Source: JAFMDF01 sp965222705 (GTDB lineage: Bacteria; Bacteroidota; Bacteroidia; Chitinophagales; Saprospiraceae). Taken from it: DNA of 64,000 nucleotides. Under the pieces are notes generated by a model that saw only the letters and a program-made list of their open reading frames with translations, was not told the DNA's origin and did no database searches. The stretch is from positions 1 to 64,000 of the forward strand of contig CBDCUO010000037.1 in NCBI GenBank assembly GCA_965222705.1, written 5' to 3'. Positions 10,051-18,940 of the stretch are shown here, one piece after another. Made by a program: the position numbers and the translations under genes. The stretch's first letter is position 1; each line of letters begins with the position of its first letter.

Positions 10051-10428
10051 ATGAATCAAGATGTGGAAAAAACTCGATATTCTGAGGAAGAGTTGGAAGA
10101 ATTTAAACAATTGATCGAACAAAAGCTAACAAAAGCCCAAGAGCAATTGAACTTTTACATGAATCAATTGGGGGAGATGTCAGAAAACCAAGAATCCAAA
10201 ATCAAAGGTCTGGATGACGGTATTGGCACGGCAGAAGTAGAGCGAATGAACACTTTGGCAGCCAGACAAAGAAAGCATATTCGACATTTGGAAAATGCTT
10301 TATTAAGAATTCAGAACAAGGCGTATGGAATTTGTAGAGTAAGCGGAAAGTTGATTTCAAAAGAACGATTAAAGGCAGTTCCTCACGCTACCTTAAGCAT
10401 TCATGCAAAACAAAATAAGAAAAAATAA
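10051..10428 (+). CDS. TraR/DksA family transcription regulator lacking most zinc cysteines
   Basis: Small cytoplasmic RNA-polymerase secondary-channel-type protein. An N-terminal coiled coil (about residues 10-85, many Glu/Lys/Gln) leads to a DksA-type C-terminal region YGICRVSGKLISKERLKAVP. The canonical family has four zinc-binding cysteines; here only the Cys in GIC remains, with Ser and non-Cys residues elsewhere (CRVSG and TLSIHA). This cysteine-poor form is, to my knowledge, common in Bacteroidota. I start at ATG 10051 (MNQDVEK) rather than TTG 10033. The gene is followed by a strong intrinsic terminator and then lspA, so it is probably monocistronic. Confidence 0.85.
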   Translation: MNQDVEKTRYSEEELEEFKQLIEQKLTKAQEQLNFYMNQLGEMSENQESKIKGLDDGIGTAEVERMNTLAARQRKHIRHLENALLRIQNKAYGICRVSGKLISKERLKAVPHATLSIHAKQNKKK

Positions 10429-10466
10429 TTATCGTTGGTTTTACAGAATAGCCAACTAATAATCCA

Positions 10467-10510
10467 AATAGTGATTATACAATTCACGCTCGTATAATCA
10501 CTATTTTTTT
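10467..10510 (+). terminator. Intrinsic terminator after the DksA-like gene
   Basis: A perfect 14-bp stem, AATAGTGATTATAC (10467-10480) against GTATAATCACTATT (10492-10505), with an 11-nt loop and a run of T immediately after. It lies 39 bp after the stop codon of the DksA-like gene. Confidence 0.85.
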
Positions 10511-10576
10511 GAGGGAAATATGCCCAAGCGCACTGTATTCCCTTTCCTATTTTTAAGACAATAAAAACAAAAAGAC

Positions 10577-11338
10577 TTGAAGCGTTCTTGGCTGGTTTTT
10601 GGTATTGTCCTATTGGTGCTGGTCTTGGACCAGACATTAAAGATTTGGGTAAAAACGAATATGGAGTACGGAGCGTATTTTTACCTGCTGGGCTTTGACT
10701 GGGCCCAAATTCATTTTGTAGAAAACCCCGGAATGGCTTTTGGTTTGGAATTAGGAGGTGACTATGGCAAATTGGCTCTTAGTTTATTTAGGATTGCTGC
10801 TGTTTTTTTCCTGATTTACTATATCGGTCAGTTGATCAAAATGAAGACAGCTTTTGGCCTATTGCTCAGCTTTGCCCTAATTTTGGCCGGCGCATTGGGC
10901 AATATTTTAGACAGTGCTTTTTATGGGCTGATTTTTTCCGCTTCTGACTATCACGGCGGGATTGCGCAGCTTTTCCCCCCTGAAGGCGGTTATTCAAGTT
11001 TTCTGCATGGAAAAGTTGTGGATATGCTCTATTTTCCCCTTTTTCAGGGAACGTTCCCCTCTTGGTTTCCTTATTGGGGGGGCGAGTCTTTCCTATTTTT
11101 CCGGCCAGTTTTTAATCTGGCAGACGCTTCTATTACCATTGGAGTACTCAATATTCTTCTCTTTCAAAGGAGCTTTTTTACTACACCAGAAACAGTTGAA
11201 AAAGATAAGGAGATCAATTCGTCAGAAGCCAACACCGACACTTTAGAGGTTACCAATAATGGTGGGGCGATCAATCAAAGCCTCGATATGAAATTAGAAC
11301 AAGATGATACGGATGTGAATTTAAAAGACATTAAATAG
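10577..11338 (+). CDS. lspA: Lipoprotein signal peptidase (signal peptidase II)
   Basis: Inner-membrane aspartyl protease that cleaves signal peptides from diacylglyceryl-modified prolipoproteins. Four membrane helices are visible. The catalytic aspartates lie in GNILDSAFYG (family GNxxDR) and FNLADASI. Between them is a loop with HGKVVDMLYFPLF, as in other Bacteroidota LspA proteins. At 253 residues it is longer than E. coli LspA (164) because of this loop and a hydrophilic acidic tail of about 50 residues with no obvious domain. Translation probably starts at TTG 10577, directly before the first helix. The 3' end overlaps the convergent TauE gene by 18 bp. Confidence 0.92.
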   Translation: MKRSWLVFGIVLLVLVLDQTLKIWVKTNMEYGAYFYLLGFDWAQIHFVENPGMAFGLELGGDYGKLALSLFRIAAVFFLIYYIGQLIKMKTAFGLLLSFALILAGALGNILDSAFYGLIFSASDYHGGIAQLFPPEGGYSSFLHGKVVDMLYFPLFQGTFPSWFPYWGGESFLFFRPVFNLADASITIGVLNILLFQRSFFTTPETVEKDKEINSSEANTDTLEVTNNGGAINQSLDMKLEQDDTDVNLKDIK

Positions 11339-12085
11339 CTTCAATACCGCTAAAATAACTACAAATACGAGCAGGCGATAGGCCCAAATCCCCGCACCTT
11401 CGTACTTAGAAGCATAAGAAGCAGTCAGCCATCCTCCTATGGTTTGCCCAATGGCCATTAACAAACCAAGATGCCAGTCAATCAATCCTTTATATTGAAA
11501 AATAGCTAGTACCAAAATTGTATAAACAGCCACTACAAAGCTCTTCACTGCATTCCCGTCAATGATATTATATTTAGCAACGAGCACCATCGCTGCAAGG
11601 TAGAATATACCCATACCCATTTGGATAAAACCTCCGTAAAAACCTAGGGCTAAAAACAAAGGAATCGTTATCCACCAAGGAGATACATTGGTATCATCCG
11701 TTTCCTGTAACCAGCGCCTAGGTTTGATCAAAATGACAAAAAGCATCAAGACCATTAAATACTGAAAAATGGTTTTAAACTGTTCATTACTTACCCATAT
11801 TGCGACTAAGACGCCAATGACAGCTCCGAAGATTGTCGGTAGGGTATAAAGACTACTTTTACCAATATTTAGTTTATTATTTTTATAAAAGGCAGCTGTA
11901 CTTGCCCAACCCGCAGTCAATACGCCAACCCGATTGGTGCCATTAGCCATATTGCCAGGCAGGCCTAAAAGCTCTGTAAGAATCGTCAGGGTAATAGCAG
12001 AGCCATTGCCCGCTAAAGTATTAATAACACCAGCCAAAAAACTACCAGCTAGGGCAATAAAGTAATGAAACCAGTTTAGTTCCAT
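11321..12085 (-). CDS. TauE/SafE family sulfite/anion exporter (membrane protein)
   Basis: Polytopic inner-membrane protein of the TauE/SafE (formerly DUF81) family, 254 residues with about seven or eight hydrophobic segments. The N-terminal repeat motif FLAGVINTLAGNGSAIT and the internal half GFYGGFIQMGMGIFYLA are the typical duplicated signature. Members export sulfite, sulfoacetate or other organosulfur anions, but the substrate cannot be read from sequence. It is 9 bp downstream of the methylmalonyl-CoA epimerase gene on the same strand, so they are probably co-transcribed, and it overlaps lspA tail to tail. Confidence 0.85.
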   Translation of the reverse strand: MELNWFHYFIALAGSFLAGVINTLAGNGSAITLTILTELLGLPGNMANGTNRVGVLTAGWASTAAFYKNNKLNIGKSSLYTLPTIFGAVIGVLVAIWVSNEQFKTIFQYLMVLMLFVILIKPRRWLQETDDTNVSPWWITIPLFLALGFYGGFIQMGMGIFYLAAMVLVAKYNIIDGNAVKSFVVAVYTILVLAIFQYKGLIDWHLGLLMAIGQTIGGWLTASYASKYEGAGIWAYRLLVFVVILAVLKLFNVF

Positions 12086-12094
12086 AAATTGATT

Positions 12095-12502
12095 TTAGGG
12101 CTCTTTGATAGACTGACAAAGTTCTATCAATACACCATTTGCACTTTTGGGATGTAGAAAGCAAACCAATTTATTATCTGCTCCCTTTTTGGGGGTTTCA
12201 TTGATTAGTCGAAAGCCTTCCTTTTCGAGGCGTTTCATTTCTTTGTAAATATCCTTTACCTCAAAAGCAATATGGTGGATTCCCTCCCCTTTTTTATCAA
12301 TGAATTTGGCAATTGGGCTATTAGGATCGGTTGCCTCTAGCAATTCTACTTTTGAATGCCCTATTTTAAAAAAAGAAGTATTGACATGCTCAGAAACGAC
12401 CGCTTCTATTTTATAATGTTTTTTACCCAGCAATTTTTTAAACAAGTCATTACTGTTTTTCAGATCTTTCACAGCGATTCCTATATGTTCCAGTCTAATC
12501 AT
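12095..12502 (-). CDS. mce: Methylmalonyl-CoA epimerase
   Basis: Glyoxalase/VOC-fold enzyme that interconverts (R)- and (S)-methylmalonyl-CoA in propionate and branched-chain degradation. The two paired beta-alpha-beta modules start with LEHIGIAVKDL and GIHHIAFEVKDI. The likely metal ligands are His in EHIG, Glu in VELLEA, His in HHIAF and Glu in VLIELCQ. The length of 135 residues is normal. It lies after the terminator of the aconitase gene and directly before the TauE-like gene. The methylmalonyl-CoA mutase genes are not in this window. Confidence 0.93.
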   Translation of the reverse strand: MIRLEHIGIAVKDLKNSNDLFKKLLGKKHYKIEAVVSEHVNTSFFKIGHSKVELLEATDPNSPIAKFIDKKGEGIHHIAFEVKDIYKEMKRLEKEGFRLINETPKKGADNKLVCFLHPKSANGVLIELCQSIKEP

Positions 12503-12521
12503 TAGTTAGAATCTTATGATT

Positions 12522-12556
12522 AAAAAAGGGTGTATCTTTCAAAGAAAAATACACCC
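12522..12556 (-). terminator. Intrinsic terminator of the aconitase gene
   Basis: Read on the minus strand, GGGTGTAT (12556-12549) pairs with ATACACCC (12535-12528), extended by A/T pairs, followed by six T residues (12527-12522). It ends the aconitase transcript and separates it from the epimerase gene. Confidence 0.8.
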
Positions 12557-12582
12557 GATGATTTTTCAATATTAATATAGCA

Positions 12583-14849
12583 CTATGCAGCCAATTCTTC
12601 TCTAATTTTATTCAAAGCGGACCCTGCTTTTACCCAGTCAATCTGCGCCTGGTTATAGGAATGCGCCACTTCAAAAGTATCGGAAGTACCGTCCGCATGG
12701 TCTAGTCGAATCATTAAGGTTTTGCCTGGAGCCATCTTATCAAAATCCAGAATATTTACCTTGTCATCCTGGCGCACTTTATCGTAATCTGCAGGATTTA
12801 CAAAGGTCAATGCCAGCATGCCCTGCTTTTTGAGATTGGTTTCATGGATACGGGCAAATGATTTCACAATTACCGCGTGCACCCCTAGAAAACGGGGTTC
12901 CATTGCCGCATGCTCCCTGGAAGAACCCTCTCCTAGATTTTCCTCTCCAAAAACGACCGAGCCGATATTATGATCTCGATAATAACGAGCGGTATCTGGC
13001 ACCGGACCATACTTCCCTGTTTCTACATTGAGTACATTATTGGTTTCTTCATTAAAATAATTGACCGCTCCGATGTAACAGTTATTGGAGATATTTTCCA
13101 GATGTCCTCTAAATTTCAACCAGGGCCCAGCCATAGAAATATGATCGGTTGTACATTTTCCTTTTGCTTTGATTAACACCCGCATCCCTTCGAGTTGGGA
13201 TTGGGTCAGAGGTTTAAAAGGCGTTAATAGTTGCAACCTATTAGAGCTTGGATTTACTTTTATTTCTACACGACTGCCATCGTCTATGGGAGGGATAAAC
13301 CCCGCATCCTTTACTTCAAAACCCTTCGGAGGCAATTCTATTCCTGTTGGTGGGTCGAGTTTTACTTGTTTGCCATTTTCATTAGTTAAAGTATCTTTCA
13401 AAGGATTAAAGCCCAAATCCCCAGCGATAGCCATAGCGGTCACAATCTCGGGAGAAGCTACAAAACCATGCGTATTAGGGTTTCCGTCATTTCTCTTGGC
13501 AAAATTTCGGTTAAAAGAGGTGATAATCGAGTTTTTACGGCTAGGGTCGTCCGTGTGCCTTGCCCATTGGCCGATGCAAGGTCCACAAGCATTAGCTAAA
13601 ACGATGCCGCCAATTTTTTCAAAGTCATCCAATAGTCCATCTCTTTCGACGGTGTATCGGATTTGCTCTGAACCCGGGGTTACCGTAAATTCCGATTTTA
13701 CTTTGAGGTTCTTTTGAGTCGCTTGCTTTGCCAAAGAAGATGCTCTGGTCAAATCTTCATAGGAAGAATTGGTGCAAGAACCAATCAAACCTACCTCCAA
13801 CTTTTGCGGGTATCCATTTTTTTTGACTGCTTGTGCAAATTTGGAAATTGGCCAAGCCAGGTCAGGCGTGTAAGGCCCATTGATATGCGGTTCTAGTTTG
13901 GACAAATTGATATGAATAACCTGATCGAAGTATTTTTTAGGGTCTTTGTAACATTCAGGGTCACCTGTCAAATGCTGTTTTACTTTATCTGCTAATCGGG
14001 CTACATCGGCTCTACCTGTTGCCTTTAGATAGCGTTTCATAGAAGTATCGTAGCCAAAGGTAGAAGTAGTCGCCCCTATTTCTGCGCCCATATTGCCAAT
14101 GGTTCCTTTGCCTGTACAGGAAAGCCTTCTGGCTCCAGGGCCAAAATATTCTACGATGGCTCCCGTGCCTCCTTTTACAGTGAGAATGCCCGCTACTTTT
14201 AAAATTACATCTTTGGCAGAAGTCCAACCTTTTAGATAGCCCGTTAGTTTTACCCCGATTAACTTGGGCATTTTCAACTCCCAGGGCATTCCGGCCATTA
14301 CATCAACTGCATCCGCTCCTCCGACGCCGATCGCCACCATCCCCAAGCCACCTGCATTGGGTGTGTGCGAGTCTGTCCCGATCATCATGCCACCCGGAAA
14401 AGCATAATTTTCTAAAACGGTTTGGTGGATAATGCCCGCGCCCGGCTTCCAAAGCCAATGCCATATTTATTAGAGACGGAAGCTAAAAAATCATATACTT
14501 CTGAATTGACATCATTAGCAGTCGCTAAATCTTTATTCGCTCCCGTTTTTGCCTGAATGAGGTGGTCACAATGGACGGTGGAAGGCACCGCTACGGCAGG
14601 CTTTCCCGCCATCATAAATTGCAATAAAGCCATTTGAGCCGTTGCATCTTGCATAGCTACGCGGTCAGGAGCAAAAAAGACGTAATCTTTTCCTCTTACA
14701 TATTTCTTTAAAGGCGATTCGGGGTGCAGATGAGCATACAAAATTTTTTCTGCCAGCGTGAGCGGGCAACCAAGTTTCTTACGAGCTGCCTCTACTTTGG
14801 CGGGCAAGGCTTCATAAACTGCCTTAATCATCTCAATATCAAAAGCCAT
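12583..14849 (-). CDS. Aconitate hydratase, reading frame broken by one missing base
   Basis: TCA-cycle enzyme converting citrate to isocitrate with a [4Fe-4S] cluster. The frame starting at 14849 (MAFDIEMIKAVYEALP) stops at 14412; the second frame (14388-12583) carries the rest. They join without loss if one base is added to the AAA at 14451-14453 (plus strand), which turns GIGFGSRA into GIGFWKPGAGI, the normal family sequence, and gives 755 residues. Cluster cysteines are in GSCTNS and ACGPCIGQW; substrate motifs TDSHTPNAGG and GEGSSREHAA are intact. Length and motifs fit the mitochondrial-type (AcnA-like) aconitase of Bacteroidota. Because the enzyme is central and the rest is well conserved, a sequencing or assembly error is more likely than a true pseudogene, but this cannot be settled here. 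Confidence 0.9.
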
Positions 14850-14911
14850 AGCTTAATTATTTTAGAAGTTTTTATAAAAAGTAGATTGAAATCAAATCTT
14901 TCAAATGGCTG

Positions 14912-14919
14912 CAAAGGTA
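14912..14919 (-). promoter_or_regulatory. Candidate -7 box of the aconitase gene
   Basis: TACCTTTG on the minus strand matches TAnnTTTG, 62 bp before the aconitase ATG. The same box occurs in front of aroB. A TTTG at the -33 position is not clear. Confidence 0.4.
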
Positions 14920-14974
14920 CAATTTTTGGCCTACCTTGCATATTTAAAAACAACTTTATTGCTACGATAGATTT

Positions 14975-16069
14975 ATGAACAGGTACAAAAAAATAGTGAT
15001 AAAAATCGGCACAAATGTTTTGACCAGAAAAGATGGATTTTTGGACATAACGGCAATTAGCCATTTAATAGACCAGATTGCCCAATTAAAGCAAAAAGGC
15101 ATGGAAGTCATATTGGTTTCTTCTGGAGCAGTGGGGGCTGGAAAATCAATTTTGAAGCTTTCTAAAGATTTGAATCGGGTGGTTCAAAGACAGGTCTATT
15201 CAGCGGTCGGGCAGGTTCGTTTAATGAATGCTTATACAGACCTATTCGACAATTATCAGATTTTTTGTGCACAGGTACTGGCAACAAAAGAGGATTTTAG
15301 AGATCGTACGCATTATTTGAACATGAAAAACTGCTTCCAGGCTTTGCTTAGAGATAATGTTCTTCCTATTGTAAATGAAAATGATGTCATTTCTGTCCAC
15401 GAATTAATGTTCACGGACAATGATGAGTTGGCAGGTTTGATCGCAGCCATGACCAATGCAGAAGCCTTAATTATGCTGAGTAGCGTGGATGGCATTTTGA
15501 ACGGCGATCCAGGGGCTCCTGACAGCAAACCTATTCCCGAAATTAGCCCAGCGGATAAAAATTTAGAAAAGTACATCCTGCCCGCTCGTTCTTCTTTTGG
15601 AAGAGGCGGAATGGCGACCAAGCTCAAAATGTCACAAAAGGCTTCCAAATTGGGCATTACTACTTATATCGCCAATGGAAAGCGCACAAATATTATTTTG
15701 GATATTATCAAAGGTGACTTTATAGGGACCAAAGTACTTCCTAAAAAAAATGCTTCTAATATCAAAAAATGGATTGCGCTCAACGAGTCGGAACGAAAAG
15801 GAACAGTCTATATCAATGACGGAGCCGCAGCCGCATTGTGTTCGACCGAAAAAGTTTCCAGTTTGCTACCCGTTGGAGTTACAAAGATTGAAGGTACTTT
15901 TCAAAAAGGAGATATTATAAAAATAGTCAGTGAAAAAGGCGTTTTGCTGGGAATGGGGCTGGCGCAATACGATGCCGATAAGGCGACTGCGTATATTGGC
16001 AAAAAGGGAAAAAAAGCTTTGATCCATTACGATTACCTGGTGATTGAAAAGGTACTACGCTCAACTTAG
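14975..16069 (+). CDS. proB: Glutamate 5-kinase
   Basis: First step of proline synthesis: ATP-dependent phosphorylation of glutamate to gamma-glutamyl phosphate, cytoplasmic. An amino-acid-kinase domain (about residues 1-255) shows KIGTNVLTRK, VSSGAVGAGK, NENDVIS and GRGGMATKLKMSQKA. A C-terminal PUA domain (about 270-355) includes GTVYINDGAAAAL and ADKATAYIG. The length of 364 is typical for the kinase+PUA form. It is divergent from the aconitase gene. proA is not adjacent, so the usual proBA pairing is not seen in this window. Confidence 0.94.
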   Translation: MNRYKKIVIKIGTNVLTRKDGFLDITAISHLIDQIAQLKQKGMEVILVSSGAVGAGKSILKLSKDLNRVVQRQVYSAVGQVRLMNAYTDLFDNYQIFCAQVLATKEDFRDRTHYLNMKNCFQALLRDNVLPIVNENDVISVHELMFTDNDELAGLIAAMTNAEALIMLSSVDGILNGDPGAPDSKPIPEISPADKNLEKYILPARSSFGRGGMATKLKMSQKASKLGITTYIANGKRTNIILDIIKGDFIGTKVLPKKNASNIKKWIALNESERKGTVYINDGAAAALCSTEKVSSLLPVGVTKIEGTFQKGDIIKIVSEKGVLLGMGLAQYDADKATAYIGKKGKKALIHYDYLVIEKVLRST

Positions 16070-16123
16070 AGCTTGTTGCTGCTAGCTTACTCCTATAAAG
16101 CGACTAGTGTGTTTTGACATTTT

Positions 16124-16786
16124 TCAAAAACTCTTCAGCTCTATTTTTAGCGGAAATCGTTGATGGACCATTTTTATATAATGGGCCGATTGCGCCTCTT
16201 TGGGCTCAAACAAAACGACTAGCTTTTCTTTTGTTTTGGAGGTTTGTATCAGCTTGTCGAGTAAACCATTTTGATTGGAAAAAAAATAAAAATGGTAGCG
16301 TTTATTAAATCTGGAGCGATAAACAGTATGAGCGGCAGCTATATATTTTTTGTCAGCAGAAATAGGGCTGGTTAGCAGTAGGCGAAAGTTTTTTTGCAGA
16401 TTTTTGAGAATGATTTTTTTATTTAAATCAACGATAATATAATTGACTTTAAAGGCGGCATTTTCAAGTTCGAAATCAAAAATTTTAGCTCCAAATTCTG
16501 TAGTAAAAGCTACTCGATGGTGCTGTTTTTTTAATTTTTTAATCGCTAAGATGCCTCCAAAATGATTGCCAAAGGCTTCGATTTTTGCTTTATAGACATA
16601 ATCTTTTTCAGGGTTGGAAAAGTAGGTGTTTTCAAAAAAAGTTTCTTGCAGCGCGACAGGGTTTAGGTTTTTAATGGTGCGAAGAGTGCAGGAACCTAGG
16701 AGGAAACAGCTTAAAAGTAGCCAAAAGAGGAGGGCAAGATGATTCCTAAAAGCTTGTTTGCGATGGTCAATTGCTGAACACTTCAT
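16124..16786 (-). CDS. Putative lipoprotein of unknown function, LolB-like candidate
   Basis: A 220-residue protein with a long N-terminus, one hydrophobic stretch (LALLFWLLLSCFLL) and a lipobox LLGSC, so it is probably an outer- or inner-membrane lipoprotein. The mature part is beta-rich and basic (GGILAIKKLKKQHHRVAFTT, then FGAKIFDFEL). I do not recognise a named family. Its start overlaps the LolA gene by 20 bp, so the two are translationally coupled. By context a LolB-like acceptor fold is a reasonable guess, not a demonstrated one. It is the last gene of the deacetylase-LolA-lipoprotein operon. Confidence 0.65.
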   Translation of the reverse strand: MKCSAIDHRKQAFRNHLALLFWLLLSCFLLGSCTLRTIKNLNPVALQETFFENTYFSNPEKDYVYKAKIEAFGNHFGGILAIKKLKKQHHRVAFTTEFGAKIFDFELENAAFKVNYIIVDLNKKIILKNLQKNFRLLLTSPISADKKYIAAAHTVYRSRFNKRYHFYFFSNQNGLLDKLIQTSKTKEKLVVLFEPKEAQSAHYIKMVHQRFPLKIELKSF

Positions 16787-17399
16787 CCGCTATGCTTGTA
16801 TTGAGCTGCCTGTTTTCAAAAACAATTTGGGTATAATCTTCTGTGGGTTCTATCATTTTGACTGCTAGTACGTTGGCCTCTTTTGCGTCAAAAGTCAACT
16901 CGAAGGCTTTAATATAAGTGTTTAATTCCTTTCGATTTGGATAAAATTTAACAAGAAAATGACCGCCCTTTTTAAAATAAGCGATGCGAAATTCTTGCTC
17001 ATCAAACAGGTCGCCCTTCATACTTTTGGCAATCAAATCATTGAGCGACTGGAATCTTTTGTTGCCTTTTAGATTGATTTCCTCTCTGGTGCCTTCGTCA
17101 TTGATATGGAGCTTATCTTCTTTGAATACGATGCTATATCGGTAAGGGTCAGTATATTCCCACTTAATTAAATCAGGGGCTTTGAATACCATTTTCCCAA
17201 AGGTTTCGATGTCATTGGATAAAAAATCCAGGTGTTTTTTTTGTACAAAATTGCTGGTAATGGTCTGAATATTACTGGCGGTTTTTAAAACTTTTGATTT
17301 TAAAACAGCCGCTTCGTCAGCACTTAATTCTACTTCCTGAGCGAATCCAAACGGTGCGCTCATTCCCACTATTAGTAAAATTGTCAATAATTTAGTCAT
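16767..17399 (-). CDS. LolA-like outer membrane lipoprotein carrier protein
   Basis: Periplasmic chaperone-type protein with a signal peptide (MTKLLTILLIVGMSAPFGFAQ). The mature chain has the LolA pattern: IQTITSNFVQKK at the start of the half-barrel, then FGKMVFKAPDLIKWEYTDP, the family hallmark of a short strand ending in W-x-Y-x-x-P, and later ANVLAVKMIEP. The length of 210 is usual. It overlaps the upstream deacetylase gene by 8 bp and the downstream lipoprotein gene by 20 bp. It may serve general lipoprotein transport or a dedicated envelope product made with the neighbouring deacetylase. Confidence 0.85.
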   Translation of the reverse strand: MTKLLTILLIVGMSAPFGFAQEVELSADEAAVLKSKVLKTASNIQTITSNFVQKKHLDFLSNDIETFGKMVFKAPDLIKWEYTDPYRYSIVFKEDKLHINDEGTREEINLKGNKRFQSLNDLIAKSMKGDLFDEQEFRIAYFKKGGHFLVKFYPNRKELNTYIKAFELTFDAKEANVLAVKMIEPTEDYTQIVFENRQLNTSIADEVFSN

Positions 17400-18174
17400 A
17401 GGCTTTTATATTCAATAATTCCTCCACACTAACTGCCTGGAACTGCTGTCGGTCCAAAAAAACTAAAAGGTCTTTTAGCACTTCAACGGTTCGTTGGCTG
17501 GTATCATGGAATAAAATAATGGCTCCTGGTTTTAGTTTTCTGATAATTCGACGAAATATTTTCTTCTTTTCTTTAATAACCGTATCTAAAGAACGAATGT
17601 TCCAGCCTATGCTAGTATGCTTGGAAACCAATAATCCTTTTTTTATAGAAGGATTGGTCACGCCAAAGGGCGGACGGAAGAGTTTCATCTCTTGACCCGT
17701 CAGTTCTCTGACGAGGGTATTGGTCTTGTTTAATTCTTCTACGATTTTTTTTTTAGAATAAAAACCCAAAAAATTGGAATGGCTATAAGAATGGTTACCA
17801 ATTGTATGCCCCTCTGCGACTATTTTTTTTAGTAATTCAGGGTGCTTTGCTATATTTTTGCCGATGCAAAAAAAGGTGGCTTTTATTTGATGACTACGAA
17901 GCAATTCTAATACTTGTGGTGTGTAGGTCGGGTTGGGACCGTCGTCAAAGGTAAGGGCTATTTTTTTGCCTTTGCAGTTTGGGTTGAAACTCAGCAAAGG
18001 GAAGTGGTAATTCCACAAAATATTAAAAGAACCGACGATAGTCAAGACCAACCAAATAAACCCAATAAATAGGAAAGTGCCATAAGGAATGATGATATAA
18101 AAACGGGCTATAAGGAGTAGCAACAGCAATAGCAGGCAGAAAGTGTTGACCGATTTGAATTTCAAAAATTTCAT
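17392..18174 (-). CDS. Polysaccharide deacetylase family protein (NodB domain)
   Basis: Carbohydrate esterase family 4 protein anchored by one or two N-terminal membrane helices (about residues 10-50). The NodB domain (about 68-250) has motif 1 LTFDDGPNP with the catalytic base and a metal Asp, motif 2 GNHSYSHSN (two metal His, H-x-x-x-H), motif 3 FRPPFG and motif 5 ILFHDTS. All metal ligands are present, so it should be active, removing N- or O-acetyl groups from an envelope polysaccharide; the substrate is not known. It is the first gene of a tightly overlapping three-gene operon with LolA and a lipoprotein. The start at 18174 lies 33 bp from the divergent SDR gene. Confidence 0.88.
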   Translation of the reverse strand: MKFLKFKSVNTFCLLLLLLLLIARFYIIIPYGTFLFIGFIWLVLTIVGSFNILWNYHFPLLSFNPNCKGKKIALTFDDGPNPTYTPQVLELLRSHQIKATFFCIGKNIAKHPELLKKIVAEGHTIGNHSYSHSNFLGFYSKKKIVEELNKTNTLVRELTGQEMKLFRPPFGVTNPSIKKGLLVSKHTSIGWNIRSLDTVIKEKKKIFRRIIRKLKPGAIILFHDTSQRTVEVLKDLLVFLDRQQFQAVSVEELLNIKAYD

Positions 18175-18207
18175 TGGACAAATTTAGCAATTAATTGTAC
18201 TAAAAAC

Positions 18208-18909
18208 ATGAATGTCATTATTACTGGAGGGACAAAAGGTATTGGAAAGGCAATAGCGTTAAGATTTGCAAAAGCAGGTTTTAATATCGCCCTTTGTGCC
18301 CGAACTAAAGCGGACCTTCGAGCTACAAAAAAAGAGCTTGAGTCAATCAATCCTACTATTATTGTCATTGCCGAGCAGGTGGATCTAAATACGAAGACAG
18401 CTACTCAAAAATTTGCCAAAAAAATTCTTGAAAAATGGAATAGGGTAGCAGTATTGGTGAATAATGCGGCTACTTTTTTGCCCGGAACGATCTTGGAAGA
18501 ATCCGATGGTTTTTTAGAAAACATGATGATGACCAATGTTTATGCTCCGTATTATTTGACACGCGCTTTATTGCCTACTTTTTTGAAGCAAGGAAGGGGG
18601 CATATTTTTAATATTTGCAGTGTAGCCAGCCAAAAGGTCTATCCAAATTGCAGTGCTTACGTGATTTCTAAATATGCCTTATTCGGTTTCACAAAAACTT
18701 TGCGGCAAGAACTAATGGACAAAAACATCAAGGTAACGGCTGTTCTGCCCGGGGCCACGCTCACCAATTCCTGGGTAGGGACTGACTTACCAAAAGGGCG
18801 CATTATGCCGCCAGAAGACATTGCTAATGCCATTTGGGGAGCCTATAATATGAGTGGTAGTACAACGGTAGAAGAAATTGTGATGCGTCCACAATTGGGG
18901 GATTTGTGA
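18208..18909 (+). CDS. Short-chain dehydrogenase/reductase (SDR)
   Basis: Cytoplasmic NAD(P)-dependent oxidoreductase of the classical SDR type, 233 residues. The cofactor motif TGGTKGIG is at the N-terminus, followed by LCARTK (Arg after the second strand suggests NADP preference), the stabilising NNAA motif and the catalytic set Ser (CSVAS) and YVISK (Tyr and Lys). It resembles 3-oxoacyl-ACP reductases in layout but the substrate cannot be inferred. It is transcribed alone, divergent from the deacetylase operon and convergent with uppS. Confidence 0.88.
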   Translation: MNVIITGGTKGIGKAIALRFAKAGFNIALCARTKADLRATKKELESINPTIIVIAEQVDLNTKTATQKFAKKILEKWNRVAVLVNNAATFLPGTILEESDGFLENMMMTNVYAPYYLTRALLPTFLKQGRGHIFNICSVASQKVYPNCSAYVISKYALFGFTKTLRQELMDKNIKVTAVLPGATLTNSWVGTDLPKGRIMPPEDIANAIWGAYNMSGSTTVEEIVMRPQLGDL

Positions 18910-18940
18910 GAGCGGGTACTAGTCACTTAGTTATGACTCC

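Noticed and set aside
13169..13717. 182-codon ORF on the plus strand
   Set aside because: It lies fully antisense to the conserved aconitase coding sequence, and its product has no recognisable family.
18179..18186. TAAATTTG box on the minus strand as deacetylase promoter
   Set aside because: It lies only a few bases before the start codon, which would leave almost no leader.
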